From: Arthrobacter sp. H35-D1
GTDB lineage: Bacteria > Actinomycetota > Actinomycetes > Actinomycetales > Micrococcaceae
Direction: 5' to 3'
Length of the DNA: 64,000 nucleotides
Assembly: GCF_030063185.1 (NCBI RefSeq)
Contig: NZ_JASISP010000002.1
Span: forward strand, 88,828 to 152,827
Made by a program: the position numbers and the translations under genes. Shown one piece after another: positions 16,538 through 25,662 of the stretch. The notes below the pieces were generated by a model. It did no database searches and was not told the origin of the DNA. It worked only from the letters and a program-made list of their open reading frames with translations. Every line of letters starts with the position of its first letter. Position 1 is the stretch's first letter.

Positions 16538-17659
16538 CTGGGCTCTCCACTTAAGCGGATTAAGCGGAGTTGTGAATCTTTATTCCCTGACGCCAGGGAC
16601 GTACTGTGCGGCGGCGCTCCGATTTGCCGGGATAACCGGGTGTGATTGGCGGGGTTGGTGGTTCCTTCCGCCGCTGGTGGCCCACGGCTACTTCCCGATA
16701 CTCAACGGGACGGTGCCCTACAGTAAGTGTGAGCAGACTGTGGAACAGCAGGCCTTGGTGATGTGAGGTGCGTCGGTTGAAGCGAAAAACAAATTCGTCC
16801 AGGTAGCTGTCCAGATGCTCCGGGCTCACGGCGCCCTGGTGTGTCCCCAGCAGCCAGCGTTTTGTCAGCGCCGCGACCCGGTGGACACCTGGCAACAAAC
16901 CGCCAGGATCTTCTCCACGTGAGGCTGCGGCACGCTGGCTGCGAGGTTCGTGGACGTATCCCCATTCCTTGATGCCGCGATAGCTTGGCCAACCATCCGT
17001 TATGACGGTCGAGCCCGGCGCAACAAACGTTGAGACAAATTGTTGTACGGATGCTGCGGAAGCGTCGTCGAGTACGCCCATGCGACACCGGCCGAACCCC
17101 CGCGGTTCATTGACCTCGACAGCGATGCCGACCAGCACCTTCTTCCCGCGGGCACGTCCGCCTGCCAGCCCAGCTTCGTATCCGCCAATGAAAGTCTCAT
17201 CGACTTCAACCGTGCCAGACAAGGGCCTTCGACCAGGCTGGGACAGCAGGGAACGAAAACGGTGCAATAATATCATCCACGCCGTCTGGTAGGACCCAAT
17301 CTCCATCGTCCGCTGGAGTGCCAGAGCCGACACCCCGTTCTTGGCGGTAGCGAACAGCCAACACGCCCTAAACCACACCGTCAGCGGCATGCGCGTCCGG
17401 TGAAATATCGTGCCGGCGGTGACCGACGTCCGGTAGGAACACCTCGAACACATCCACCGCCCGTCGCCAAGTCTCCAGCCGCCACCACCACACTTCCGAC
17501 AGGTGAAACCTGCTGGCCAACGCAGCCATTCCAGGTAGTCCAGGCAATCCGCGTCCGTGGCAAACCACTCCTCGAACTCGCCCAACGGGCTAGGATAATC
17601 AACACCCACAAGGAGGATTTCCATCCCCCAAATCTACTCCGCTTAAGTGGAGAGCCCAG
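16538..17659. mobile_element. IS1595-family insertion sequence, complete
   Basis: About 1,122 bp bounded by inverted repeats whose shared core is GGGCTCTCCACTTAAGCGGA (left 16540-16559, right complement 17638-17657), preceded on both sides by CT. GCCGGAT is present on both flanks (16531-16537 and 17661-17667), matching 7 of the 8 bases expected for an IS1595 target duplication (A versus T at the eighth). One full-length transposase gene fills the element on the minus strand. Confidence 0.87.
16560..17624 (-). CDS. IS1595 family transposase
   Basis: 354-aa transposase with an N-terminal zinc ribbon (CRKCGGGGW ... MCSRCSYRTS), a linker helix and an ISXO2-type DDE domain: VEVDETFIGG (first Asp), VITDGWPSYRGI (second Asp), and the third-acid region around the terminal FRFNRR block (SPEHLDSYLDEFVFRFNRR), characteristic of the group. 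The frame is open from end to end and the inverted repeats are intact, so the element looks potentially active. It interrupts a SRPBCC-family gene in the opposite orientation. Confidence 0.9.
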   Translation of the reverse strand: MEILLVGVDYPSPLGEFEEWFATDADCLDYLEWLRWPAGFTCRKCGGGGWRLGDGRWMCSRCSYRTSVTAGTIFHRTRMPLTVWFRACWLFATAKNGVSALALQRTMEIGSYQTAWMILLHRFRSLLSQPGRRPLSGTVEVDETFIGGYEAGLAGGRARGKKVLVGIAVEVNEPRGFGRCRMGVLDDASAASVQQFVSTFVAPGSTVITDGWPSYRGIKEWGYVHEPRSQRAAASRGEDPGGLLPGVHRVAALTKRWLLGTHQGAVSPEHLDSYLDEFVFRFNRRTSHHQGLLFHSLLTLTVGHRPVEYREVAVGHQRRKEPPTPPITPGYPGKSERRRTVRPWRQGIKIHNSA

Positions 17660-17660
17660 T

Positions 17661-17899
17661 GCCGGATAACACAAATGGAGGCACCAGACTCCTTCGTCGA
17701 TGAACAGGTTAAGGGCCCGTTCAAGCGGTTCCGGCATATCCATGAGTTCAGTCAAGATGCGAAGGGAACCACGATGATTGACCGAATCGAGTTCGCGGCA
17801 CCTTTCGGCCCCATCGGGCTACTCGCCGAGAATCTGGTCCTAGCCCGCTATATGCAGAAGCTAATTGAGACGCGGAACCGCCGCCTCACAAGCAGATGA
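17661..17899 (+). pseudogene. SRPBCC family protein, C-terminal fragment
   Basis: From the duplicated GCCGGAT onward the frame reads EAPDSFVDEQVKGPFKRFRH, then IDRIEFAAPFGPIGLLAENL and YMQKLIETRNRRL, the standard C-terminal half of this SRPBCC group. Its stop is TGA at 17897-17899. Not expressed from its own start. The restored protein would be about 148 aa, normal for the family. Confidence 0.8.
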
Positions 17900-18084
17900 A
17901 TCGTCCTGAAAGGAACCTCCACTGGGACGGATCGAGCGGACTGCCTCCATGCTCATATGGTGCAAATGGAAATCGCTTGGAAGACAGTTGGCATCAATCA
18001 AGGCAAGACATGAAGATCAGAAATCTACCGCACCATTATTGGGCTCTTTTCAGAGCGCTGCAACGAACAGGAGCTTCCTCCCGC

Positions 18085-18673
18085 TCAGTGGCAGCTGATT
18101 GGTGGCCCCTCCAATAGATCCGATTTGTATGCGCCGAAAACGGACACGACACCACCATCTGAAGCCCATTTCATCGCATAGCTGCCAGCTTCAATTGTCC
18201 GGCCGCCATCGTCAACGCTCCACTGGCCCACCCGATGTCCGATCCCGAAGGCGTTGACGGCGTATGCCTCGCCTTTGCCGCTCATGAGGAAAGATGATTC
18301 TCGTGCGACCGTTCGGCAGCCGTTGGGACCATGAGGCTTCAAGACGAAGTACCCAGTATCCCTAACCATGTCCTCCGCTACGCCTATGGCGCTACCCGCC
18401 CCGACGACAACGAGTAGCAGGGCCAACACCGATGAACGCAAGCAACTGCCCGACCCGGCCTGGGCTTTGGCCCGCAGACGCAGGAGTAGCAGTGCCGCCA
18501 CAAACAGTGCGCTGCTGAGCATCCAAGCTCGGACAATGTACGATCCAATGGCAAATAATCCAGCTCGTCCAGGACGCTATAACGACTACGGCGCCGAGAA
18601 GCAGGCAGCAGACAACGGCCCAGTCCATGCGCATAATAATGGAGGGTTTGCGCTGCTCGAGGTTATTCATCAA
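18085..18673 (-). pseudogene. Hypothetical membrane protein, probably frameshifted
   Basis: Two overlapping minus-strand frames appear to be one gene. The upstream frame (ATG 18673 or 18634) begins MRMDWAVVCCLLLGAVVVIA, then SWTSWIICHWIV, a membrane helix. The downstream frame, open from 18522, continues VRAWMLSSALFVAALLLL, then a second helix pair and a soluble tail with RTVARESSFLMSGKGEAY. A shift of one base near 18540 would join them into a protein of about 190 aa with three or four helices. No family was recognised. If the shift is not real, the 145-aa frame 18085-18522 is the gene. Confidence 0.45.
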
Positions 18674-18911
18674 CGGAGTCTATCTGGGGTACCAAGAACG
18701 ATTGTTAGAACGCCCATTGCCTGACCAGGGCCAGAATACGAGGGTTATCACGCACGTCTCTAGATGCGACACTAATGTCCCCGCAAAGGAACGTTCACCG
18801 GCACCGTGGGGAAGTTCGATCTGAATGCTGCCTTTGCGCGAGCGCGGCGGGCGACCACAGCGCGGGAGCGGAAATCGGTTCTCAGCACGTGGCCATGAAA
18901 GTAGCCCAGTT

Positions 18912-20687
18912 CTGACCCGGATCCGCGAGTAGTGGCTCTTTGAGGTCGACGTCCTTGGCGGGTCAAGTTTCGCGGATCTTGGCCCGGTGGGCATGGCAAG
19001 GTGCCCGTGTGTCGTGCCGGGTGGGCGGAGACTCCTACGGTGTCTCGGGTGGTCTTTCTCGTGGCGGGGGTACAGGTGAATTCGAGTGTCAACCTGGGGC
19101 GGACAGTCCCTGCAAGGTGGGCAGGACGGTAGCGAGCAGTTGTGGTCCCGGTGGCAGTCGGAGCTGGATTTCACCGGCGCGGCGGGCGATGCGGGCCGGG
19201 ACGCGGATCAGTTCCCGCCGGAGCCGGGCCACGGTTCGTCTCCCACGCCCGTTCCCGTAGTCCATGCCGGTGATTTCCTGGAGCCAGTCTGAGATGGCGC
19301 AGCCGAGCAGGCCCGCCCACATCCACACACTGTTGACCCGGTGGCCAGCGGAGGTCAGGTGACGGAGGGCGGTTCCGTGTTTGGCGTTGCGGTTCAGCTC
19401 TTCGATGTCGGTGCGGTGGCGGTACCACCACTCCACCTCGGCGAGGCTTTCATCCGTGGAGACGTCAAGGTTGGTCAGGATGAACGAGTAGCCATAGACC
19501 TCATCGATCCGGCCCTCCAACGTGAGGGCGAGCTGGTTTTTGTCAATGGTGCGGCGTTTCCGGACCCGCACGGTCGGGATCCGCTCGACCGGGATCCGGG
19601 TCCGCCGGGCAATGCAGGTGATGTTCGCGTCCTTGGGCCAGGGACCGGGCAGGTAGTCAATGATTGCGAGTTCGGGGGGTGTCGTCCATGCCCACAGCCG
19701 CCACCCAGGTGTACCGGCCCAGTCCTTGGGCGGCAGCCATGACCTTCGCGGTGCGCTTGACCCCGATCGCGAAGTCGACCCCGCGCTTCGCACAGGCGGC
19801 GGCGAGTTCGGCGGCGAAGTAGCCGCCCATCCCAGCGGCACTGGATCTTCTCCACACCTTGGGGCAGTGCGGCAATCGAGCGGTCCAGGATATCCACGGC
19901 GTTGGTCCGGGGGTCTTCGGTCCCGCCCATCAACTCCGCCGCCACCGCCACCCCGGCCTCGGCCCAGAACCCGATATGGGAGCGCAGCGTCAGCGCCCCG
20001 GTGTACGCGTGTGTGGCCTTTTGCTTGGTCCGCCCGTACACTTCCACGTCGGTCGAGTCCCCATCGATCGTGGCGACCTCCAACAAGGAGTTCCGGCGCA
20101 CCAGCGGCAGCAGGGAGACCCTGGCGGTGTTGATCGTCCCGATGCCCGTCCCGCTCCCGCGGAGCTGGTCGTCGCCGAAGCGTTTGGCAATCCCTGCCGC
20201 GGTCGTGGAGGCCGGGGTCGGCACCGGTTCCAGATCCTAGCCGGCCGCATCGGCCCGGCGCCGGTCCAAACCCACCAAAAAGTCTTCCCCGGCCAGCTGT
20301 GCCGAGGCCATTGAGACGAGCAGTTCGCCGCCGGTCAGGTCACGGTTGCGTTTCTTCACCGCCCCGATGCCCGCATCCAGAGCCGCCGTGACGCCCAGGA
20401 CCCGGTCCACTTCCCGGAGCGCCTCGATCCCGGCCGCCGGCGTCAGCCGCGGATCCGGGGCACCGATACGCACCCGGCGTGCCCGGGCCCGCTTCCTCGC
20501 CCGCGTGTCCGACTTCTTGCCACGTTTCTTGCCATGTAAACTTGCCATCGAACAGGTGCCCCTTTTCTGCTGGAAATTATTGGTCTGCTAACCCCTATTT
20601 TCCCGCCAAAGACGGCACCTGTTCGCTTTAACATGCCCCAGTCAAAAAACACCAGTCAAAAAATTCTTACTCGCGGATCCGGCCCAG
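18912..20687. mobile_element. IS1380-family element, degenerate
   Basis: Inverted repeats with core CCGGATCCGCGAGTA (18917-18931 and its complement 20668-20682) extend outward as CTG plus two variable bases. Between them lies a transposase gene broken by several frameshifts. The length (about 1.78 kb) is near the family norm. No convincing 4-bp target duplication was found, so the ends may have drifted or been rearranged. The right end abuts the 3' side of the TIGR01906 gene. Confidence 0.72.
19089..20548 (-). pseudogene. IS1380 family transposase, multiply frameshifted
   Basis: Homologous segments run through three frames. 20548-20237 has KKRNRDLTGGELLVSMASAQ and then a stop. 20224 to about 19850 has IDGDSTDVEVYGRTKQKATH and AYTGALTLRSHIGFWAEAG. 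About 19850-19680 has AACAKRGVDFAIGVKRTAKV and GRYTWVAAVGMDDTP. 19680-19089 has LTNLDVSTDESLAEVEWWYR and RHRTDIEELNRNAKHGTALR. At least three indels are needed to read through, so the protein is not made. Confidence 0.85.
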
Positions 20688-20726
20688 AAGGCGGCGATCA
20701 ATTCCCGTGGAGACATGGATACGCTG

Positions 20727-21830
20727 CTACCCAGCTGCAGCGCGGCGACCCGGGTGCTTGGCCTTCGCAACAGCTTGGCGGCGGTCCTTGGTGGGCCAGG
20801 TGAAGGCCAACGTCAGGGAGGAGACCACCAGCACAAAGACGCCGATGAACAGGCCGGAGTCCGTCCAGAACTGGCTGGGGAACAGCCGGATCAAGGTGTC
20901 GTCCGTGTAGAACGTCCAGGTGCCGTCGGCGAAGAAGATCCTGTGGAACTCGGTGAAGAACGCCTCCCAACCCAGCACGGCCAGCACTCCCAGCCCAATG
21001 ATCAAGGCCAGGGTGGCGATTGAACCGGCGAAGAGCCCCCGGCGGATCCCACCGTGGCTGCGTCGGCGCAAATACACCATGCCGATCACCATGACGATGG
21101 CCAGCACAAGACCGGTCAGGAAAGCCATGACGATCACTGCCTTGACATCGGCCATGTGGCCCACTTCCCGCTCAAGGAACAGCGGCTTGCCCAGCGTGTT
21201 GACAAGGCCGCCCAAGTAGCGTGCCGGAGCAAAATTCAGCAAGTAATCCACCGTGTACGAGCCGTAGGTGACCCTGTCTTCGGTGGTGAACCCGAAGGAG
21301 TCCGCAGGAAAGCCGGGACGATGGTACTCAACCCACAAAAACACCGAGGACGTCACGAGCCGGATCGACAGGACTAGCAAAACGATCGGATAAAACACGG
21401 CAATGAGCACCTGGAAGACGCGGGTCAGCACCGGTTTGGTGTTGGCCGCCCGCTCCATGGCGGCTTGGCGCCTGGCCACTTCCTCGGCCGACGGGCGGGC
21501 CGCGGGAGCCTCGACCAGCGCCTCCTCGACGGGAGCGCCGTCGTCTACGGGGCCTGCTTCGTCGGCCTCGCTGACACTTTTGGCCAGCGAGGCGGCGATT
21601 TCCTCGTCGCTGGGCAGCCGGGGCAGCCGACCGGCCGGGCGCATGGGCTCGTCGTCGGCAGCGGCATCCAGCTTGATCCTCGGGGCAGGATCGAGACTCT
21701 CCGGCTCCGCAACGGTTTGGGGCGCAGCAATGCCGTCAGCGGGGGCCTCGGCCCCGGCGCCAGCCTCCGAAGGGGACGGCGCCTGGGCAGCGCTGTTGGC
21801 TGAGTCCTGGGTTTTTGAATTCTCGCTCAC
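20727..21830 (-). CDS. TIGR01906 family integral membrane protein
   Basis: 367-aa protein. The first 130 residues are acidic and Ala/Pro-rich and are predicted to be cytoplasmic. The rest has about five membrane helices with ITSSVFLWVEYHRPGF-like and FFTEFHRIFFADGTWTFY motifs that mark TIGR01906; the second recalls the extracytoplasmic loop seen in all members. Function unknown. A GTG start at 21830 gives VSENSKTQ; a TATCCT box lies 8 nt ahead on the minus strand. An IS1380-type element ends only about 40 bp beyond the stop. Confidence 0.82.
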   Translation of the reverse strand: MSENSKTQDSANSAAQAPSPSEAGAGAEAPADGIAAPQTVAEPESLDPAPRIKLDAAADDEPMRPAGRLPRLPSDEEIAASLAKSVSEADEAGPVDDGAPVEEALVEAPAARPSAEEVARRQAAMERAANTKPVLTRVFQVLIAVFYPIVLLVLSIRLVTSSVFLWVEYHRPGFPADSFGFTTEDRVTYGSYTVDYLLNFAPARYLGGLVNTLGKPLFLEREVGHMADVKAVIVMAFLTGLVLAIVMVIGMVYLRRRSHGGIRRGLFAGSIATLALIIGLGVLAVLGWEAFFTEFHRIFFADGTWTFYTDDTLIRLFPSQFWTDSGLFIGVFVLVVSSLTLAFTWPTKDRRQAVAKAKHPGRRAAAG

Positions 21831-21963
21831 AATTCGAAAGGATACCGGGCAGCTGCCGCGACCGGGCGCTGCCACCCCGAGTCGATGCCAAAATGTCACC
21901 GGATCCCGCCAGTTCCGTGGCACCGGAACGTCCCGCGGCACAGCGGGCCAGACGGGAAAAGCT

Positions 21964-22857
21964 TCAGGCGGGACCTCCTTCGGGCGGGACGGCATTGCCG
22001 AAGATCCGCTCCGGACGCTGTTCCTCAACGATCGGCGAAGACGAGGTGGGCGGCGTGGTGTCCCAAGGTGCCGGGACCGGGCGTTTGGCACCGAATCCGC
22101 CGTTCGCCGGTTCGTGCCGAATACTGCGCAAAACATAGGGCACAAGGTACTCGCGGGCCCATAGCAGGTCCTCCTCCCGGGCTTCACGCCAGCTCCTCTC
22201 CGGCAGCGGCTTGGGCAGGTTCGGGCGCAGCGTGTGGGGCACATTGAGCGTTTCAAGCACCATGGTGGCCACGGCGTGGTGGCCCATCGACGAGGGATGC
22301 AGCCTGTCGGGGCTCCACATCCGGGGGTCGTGCAGTTCAGTCATGGCCCACATGTCCGCAATCACGGCGTCATTCTGTTCGGCAATGCTGCGCAAATTTT
22401 CGTTGTACACGGCAATCTTCGTGCGAAATTGCCCCAGCACCGTGGAACGGCCCGAGTCCGGCCCCACAAAGATCACCACTGCCACACCCTGAAAGCGCAA
22501 TATCTCCACCGCTCTTTCCAAGATTCCCGCCAGCTTGTCAGGGTCCGCACGCGGGTGCAAAAGATCGTTCCCCCCTGCCTGGATGGACACCAGATCCGGC
22601 TTCAGCGTGAGAGCCGGCCCCAACTGCGTCTCGACAACCTCGTGCAGCAGCTGTCCTCGGACGGCCAGATTCGCATAGGCGAAGCCGGGAACACCGACGC
22701 TCAGCTCCTCGGCAACACGGTCCGCCCAGCCGCGGTAGCCGCCCGGGTTCAGCGGCTCGGGATCATCCAGGCCTTCTGTGAAGGAATCTCCCATGGCGAC
22801 AAAGCGGCGCCAGGGGTGCGGCGGCGGTTTCGGCAAATCCTGATGGTCTTGGCCCAT
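21964..22857 (-). CDS. SGNH/GDSL family hydrolase
   Basis: 297-aa esterase-like protein with the four SGNH blocks: MGDSFTEG (nucleophile Ser), an Ala-x-x-Gly block ANLAVRGQ, QAGGNDLL, and SPDRLHPSSMGHH (Asp and His). No signal peptide, so it is probably cytoplasmic. Such enzymes deacylate lipids or glycans; the substrate is unknown. The start ATG 22857 has AAAGGAG about 12 nt upstream; the adjacent GTG 22860 would have better spacing. The C-terminal 40 residues are Pro-rich. It lies between the TIGR01906 and SpoIIM-like genes on the same strand. Confidence 0.85.
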   Translation of the reverse strand: MGQDHQDLPKPPPHPWRRFVAMGDSFTEGLDDPEPLNPGGYRGWADRVAEELSVGVPGFAYANLAVRGQLLHEVVETQLGPALTLKPDLVSIQAGGNDLLHPRADPDKLAGILERAVEILRFQGVAVVIFVGPDSGRSTVLGQFRTKIAVYNENLRSIAEQNDAVIADMWAMTELHDPRMWSPDRLHPSSMGHHAVATMVLETLNVPHTLRPNLPKPLPERSWREAREEDLLWAREYLVPYVLRSIRHEPANGGFGAKRPVPAPWDTTPPTSSSPIVEEQRPERIFGNAVPPEGGPA

Positions 22858-22951
22858 CACCCCATACTGCTCCTTTGCCTGCTTCAGCGGGAGGGGCAGG
22901 CGGGAATACCCCAGCCACGGGCTGTCCCCCAAGCAGCTCCGAGCGGCAGTC

Positions 22952-23944
22952 TCAGGCCGAGCGGACGGAGGCTCCGGCGTCGTCCGCGCCCAGGTCCCCG
23001 CTCTCACCGGCCCGCACCGCCCGGCCGCCCAGCACCAGGGTGTAGGTCCAATACGCGGCGAGAACCAGCGCACCAATGCTGATCTTGGCCCAGGTGGGCA
23101 GCGGGCTGGGCGTCACGTACGCCTCGACCAGGCCGGAGACAAACAGGACCAACACCAGCCCGGCGGCAACTGTCATGAGGGATCGGCCCTCCTTGGCCAG
23201 GGAATTCAGCCGCGTCTGCGGACCCGGGCTCACCCACGCCCAAAAGATGCGCAGGCCGGCCGCTGCGGCAATGAAAATGGCTGTCAATTCCATCAGTCCG
23301 TGCGGGAGGATATAGCTGAAAAACACGTCGCCGCGGTCATAGGCGAACATGACCCCGGCCGTCATGCCCACCCCCTGGGCGTTGGAGAAGACGGCGTACG
23401 GCACGAACACGCCGGTGATCCCGAAAGCCACGCATTGGGCCGCAATCCAGGCGTTGTTGGTCCAGACGGCGCCGGCAAAGGAGGCGGCCGGGTTTTCCGA
23501 GTAATAGCCCACAAAGTCCTGCTCGACGAGCTGCTGCAGTTGCGCGTCGCTGCCCATCGCGGCCAGCACCCCCGGGTTCCCTGCAGTCCACGCCCCGAAC
23601 AAGGTGGCAATGAGGACAAAGACGGCGCCCACAATGACCGTCAGCCACCGAATCCGGTAAAACGCGGCGGGCAGCGAAATCACAAAGAAGCGCGCCGTGT
23701 CAACGAAGAAGTTGGATTTGGCGCCCGTGAACCGGGTTCGCGCGTTGGCAAGGGTGGCCGAGAGCGACGCCGAGAGCTGGCTCTCCGCCGCCACCGAACG
23801 AATCAGCGACAGCTGTGCAGAGACGCTTTGGTAGAGCTCAAGGAGCTCGTCGGCCTCGGCCCCGTTCAGCCGCCGCTTCTTGGCAAGCACATCCAGCCGC
23901 GCCCATTGGGGGCCGTGCACTGTTGTAAAAGCGTCCATGTCCAT
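22952..23944 (-). CDS. SpoIIM-like (DUF95) membrane protein
   Basis: 330-aa integral membrane protein of the stage II sporulation protein M/DUF95 family. An N-terminal helical region (residues 1-90) includes WARLDVLAKKRRLNGAEAD, followed by about six membrane helices with the family block ILPHGLMELTAIFIAAAAG. In non-sporulating actinobacteria it is paired with a divergent RDD protein, as here, and often with MoxR/DUF58 genes. The start at ATG 23944 is 7 nt after a minus-strand TATGCT box (23952-23957), suggesting a leaderless message. Role unknown; a membrane organisation function is inferred. Confidence 0.86.
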   Translation of the reverse strand: MDMDAFTTVHGPQWARLDVLAKKRRLNGAEADELLELYQSVSAQLSLIRSVAAESQLSASLSATLANARTRFTGAKSNFFVDTARFFVISLPAAFYRIRWLTVIVGAVFVLIATLFGAWTAGNPGVLAAMGSDAQLQQLVEQDFVGYYSENPAASFAGAVWTNNAWIAAQCVAFGITGVFVPYAVFSNAQGVGMTAGVMFAYDRGDVFFSYILPHGLMELTAIFIAAAAGLRIFWAWVSPGPQTRLNSLAKEGRSLMTVAAGLVLVLFVSGLVEAYVTPSPLPTWAKISIGALVLAAYWTYTLVLGGRAVRAGESGDLGADDAGASVRSA

Positions 23945-24057
23945 CCGCCCCAGCATAGCGCCCGACGGCCCGGCAGCGTGCGGCGGCATCCGCCGTTTCG
24001 CGGACATGTTCGCTTTCGAAGGCCGGCTCTGCGCTGGGGCGTGGATAGACTGTTTTA

Positions 24058-24861
24058 ATGTCCGCGATCATCACCGGTGAAGCCGTAGTCCTGGAGCTTC
24101 GCCCCGCCTCCTTCGCCGCCCGCTCCCTCGCCACGGCCATCGACGTCACGGCCACGCTGGTGGTGGGCCTTGGACTGTTCCTGCTCCTGGCCGCGGTGCC
24201 GTTTGTGGTGGATTTTGCCGCCGTCCGGGCCATCCTGGTGGTTGCGCTCGTGGCGCTGCTGGTCATTGTGCCCATCACCGTCGAGACCCTGAGCCGGGGG
24301 AAGTCGCTGGGAAAGTTGGCCATGGGCCTGCGGATTGTGCGGGACGACGGCGGATCCATCCGTTTTCGCCATGCCATGATCCGGGCCTTGCTGGCAGTGT
24401 TGGAGATTTACATGACGCTGGGTTCGGTGGCCTGCCTGGTGTCCTTGTTCAACGAGAAATCCAAGCGCCTGGGCGACATGCTCGCCGGCACCTACGCCAT
24501 CCGGGACCGAGCCCCGAAAGTGAAGCCGCTGCAGGTGTCCGTGGCACCGCAACTGGCGCCTTGGGCTGCGTTGGCCGACATTGGCCGGCTGCCGGACCCG
24601 CTGGCCCGGCGCATCTCCTTGTTCCTGGGCCAGGGGGCCGCCATGGCCCCCGCTTCGCGCCATGCCCTCGGGCTGGAACTGGCCGGAGAAGCCAGCCAGT
24701 ATGTTGCCCCGCTGCCTGCCCCCGGCACCGACGCGTCCGTGTTCCTGTCATCGTTGATGGCTGAACGGCGGGAGCGTGAATTCAAGCGCCTGACGGCGTC
24801 GGCGCAGCGGGCAGCCGCCGTGCGCAGCCAGCTTGAACGCCACGGCGTGGGCGGGCACTAG
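24058..24861 (+). CDS. RDD family membrane protein
   Basis: 267-aa protein with the RDD signature in its first helix (SFAARSLATAIDVTATL, Arg then Asp) and the conserved loop LSRGKSLGKLAMGLRIV, plus a fourth segment KSKRLGDMLAGTYAI. The C-terminal 100 residues are soluble. TAGACT at 24046-24051 lies 6 nt before the ATG with no ribosome site, so the transcript is probably leaderless. It shares a 113-bp divergent promoter region with the SpoIIM-like gene, a common actinobacterial pairing. Confidence 0.87.
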   Translation: MSAIITGEAVVLELRPASFAARSLATAIDVTATLVVGLGLFLLLAAVPFVVDFAAVRAILVVALVALLVIVPITVETLSRGKSLGKLAMGLRIVRDDGGSIRFRHAMIRALLAVLEIYMTLGSVACLVSLFNEKSKRLGDMLAGTYAIRDRAPKVKPLQVSVAPQLAPWAALADIGRLPDPLARRISLFLGQGAAMAPASRHALGLELAGEASQYVAPLPAPGTDASVFLSSLMAERREREFKRLTASAQRAAAVRSQLERHGVGGH

Positions 24862-25095
24862 GCCAAGCTCCACCAGCTGGCTGTCATGGCCGCTGAAGAT
24901 GCGTGCTCCCCCGGCCAACTCGCGCACCTTCACTGTGCTGTTCAGGTAGTCAGGCACACTGCCGGATGGTCCGTGGCCGGGCATGGCCGTCAGCTCCACG
25001 GTGCGGCGCCGAGGAGAAGATGCTGCGCCGCCCGAACCTGAGTCAAACAGCAGCACGCGCCGATGGCCGATCAGCAGATATTGATTGTTCCGCTG
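24862..25095 (-). pseudogene. Internally deleted MBL-fold metallo-hydrolase remnant
   Basis: The minus-strand translation reads NQYLLIGHRRVLLFDSGSG, the usual first strand of metallo-beta-lactamase-fold hydrolases, then jumps through a short low-complexity stretch to RTVELTAMPGHGPSGSVPDY and GGARIFSGHDSQ, the usual C-terminal PGH strand and final GH motif. The HxHxDH zinc block and about 120 residues between them are missing. The end overlaps the last bases of the RDD gene. It is probably a deletion derivative. Confidence 0.5.
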
Positions 25096-25662
25096 CGAGT
25101 TGACTCAGCTAAAGTGACGCAGTCTCAAGTTAGTTGATGTACTAGGTGGCTGGTGTTTTTCATCAAATGGTGTGTCGGTGTCTGGGCTTGCGTTTGGTTT
25201 TTGGGGAAATTTAGATGGATGGATTCCTAAGAATTCTGGATTGATTGATGACGTTGGCTCTGGCGCCTACCCAGGGTGATTCGCTGTGAGGCACGGCTGA
25301 GTATTGTCATGGGCTGGTGCCTGAGAGCCCGATTTATGCGGTGCATCGGGAGTGCCGTATCGACCCCGAGGTGCCCGCTGCGGACCCCAATACCAGGCAA
25401 AAGCCAACAGCCTCACCCCCTCCTCAAATCGTCCCTCTTCAGCAACGGCACCACACAAAAGGCCCTTCGGCACCAGCCACCTAGTGACTCATCCAGACGG
25501 AGATTCCATTGGAGCTTTGGACCAATAGACCCATTGACCTGTGGCAGCTGGCACCATGGAGCAGCTTGACGAGGATTCCTGAATCTCAGGGGCATCACGT
25601 GTAACGTTTGGTTGCAGGCCACAATGACGATGTGGCGAGAACCCGCTCGATCAGGAGGCCCT
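25096..25662. other. 570-bp gap holding an inverted-repeat segment, no gene seen
   Basis: No convincing coding frame. The stretch is lower in GC than its surroundings (about 25120-25260 is visibly T-rich). It contains the 15-bp inverted repeats described separately. The last 50 bp carry the ribosome site AGGAGG (25653-25658) of the DUF6398 gene. Confidence 0.5.
25141..25485. repeat. 345-bp segment bounded by 15-bp perfect inverted repeats
   Basis: ACTAGGTGGCTGGTG at 25141-25155 is exactly inverted as CACCAGCCACCTAGT at 25471-25485. The interior has no convincing gene. It resembles a small non-autonomous mobile element (MITE) or a decayed IS, but no matching flanking duplication is obvious (GTTGATGT before, GACTCATC after). 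Confidence 0.6.
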
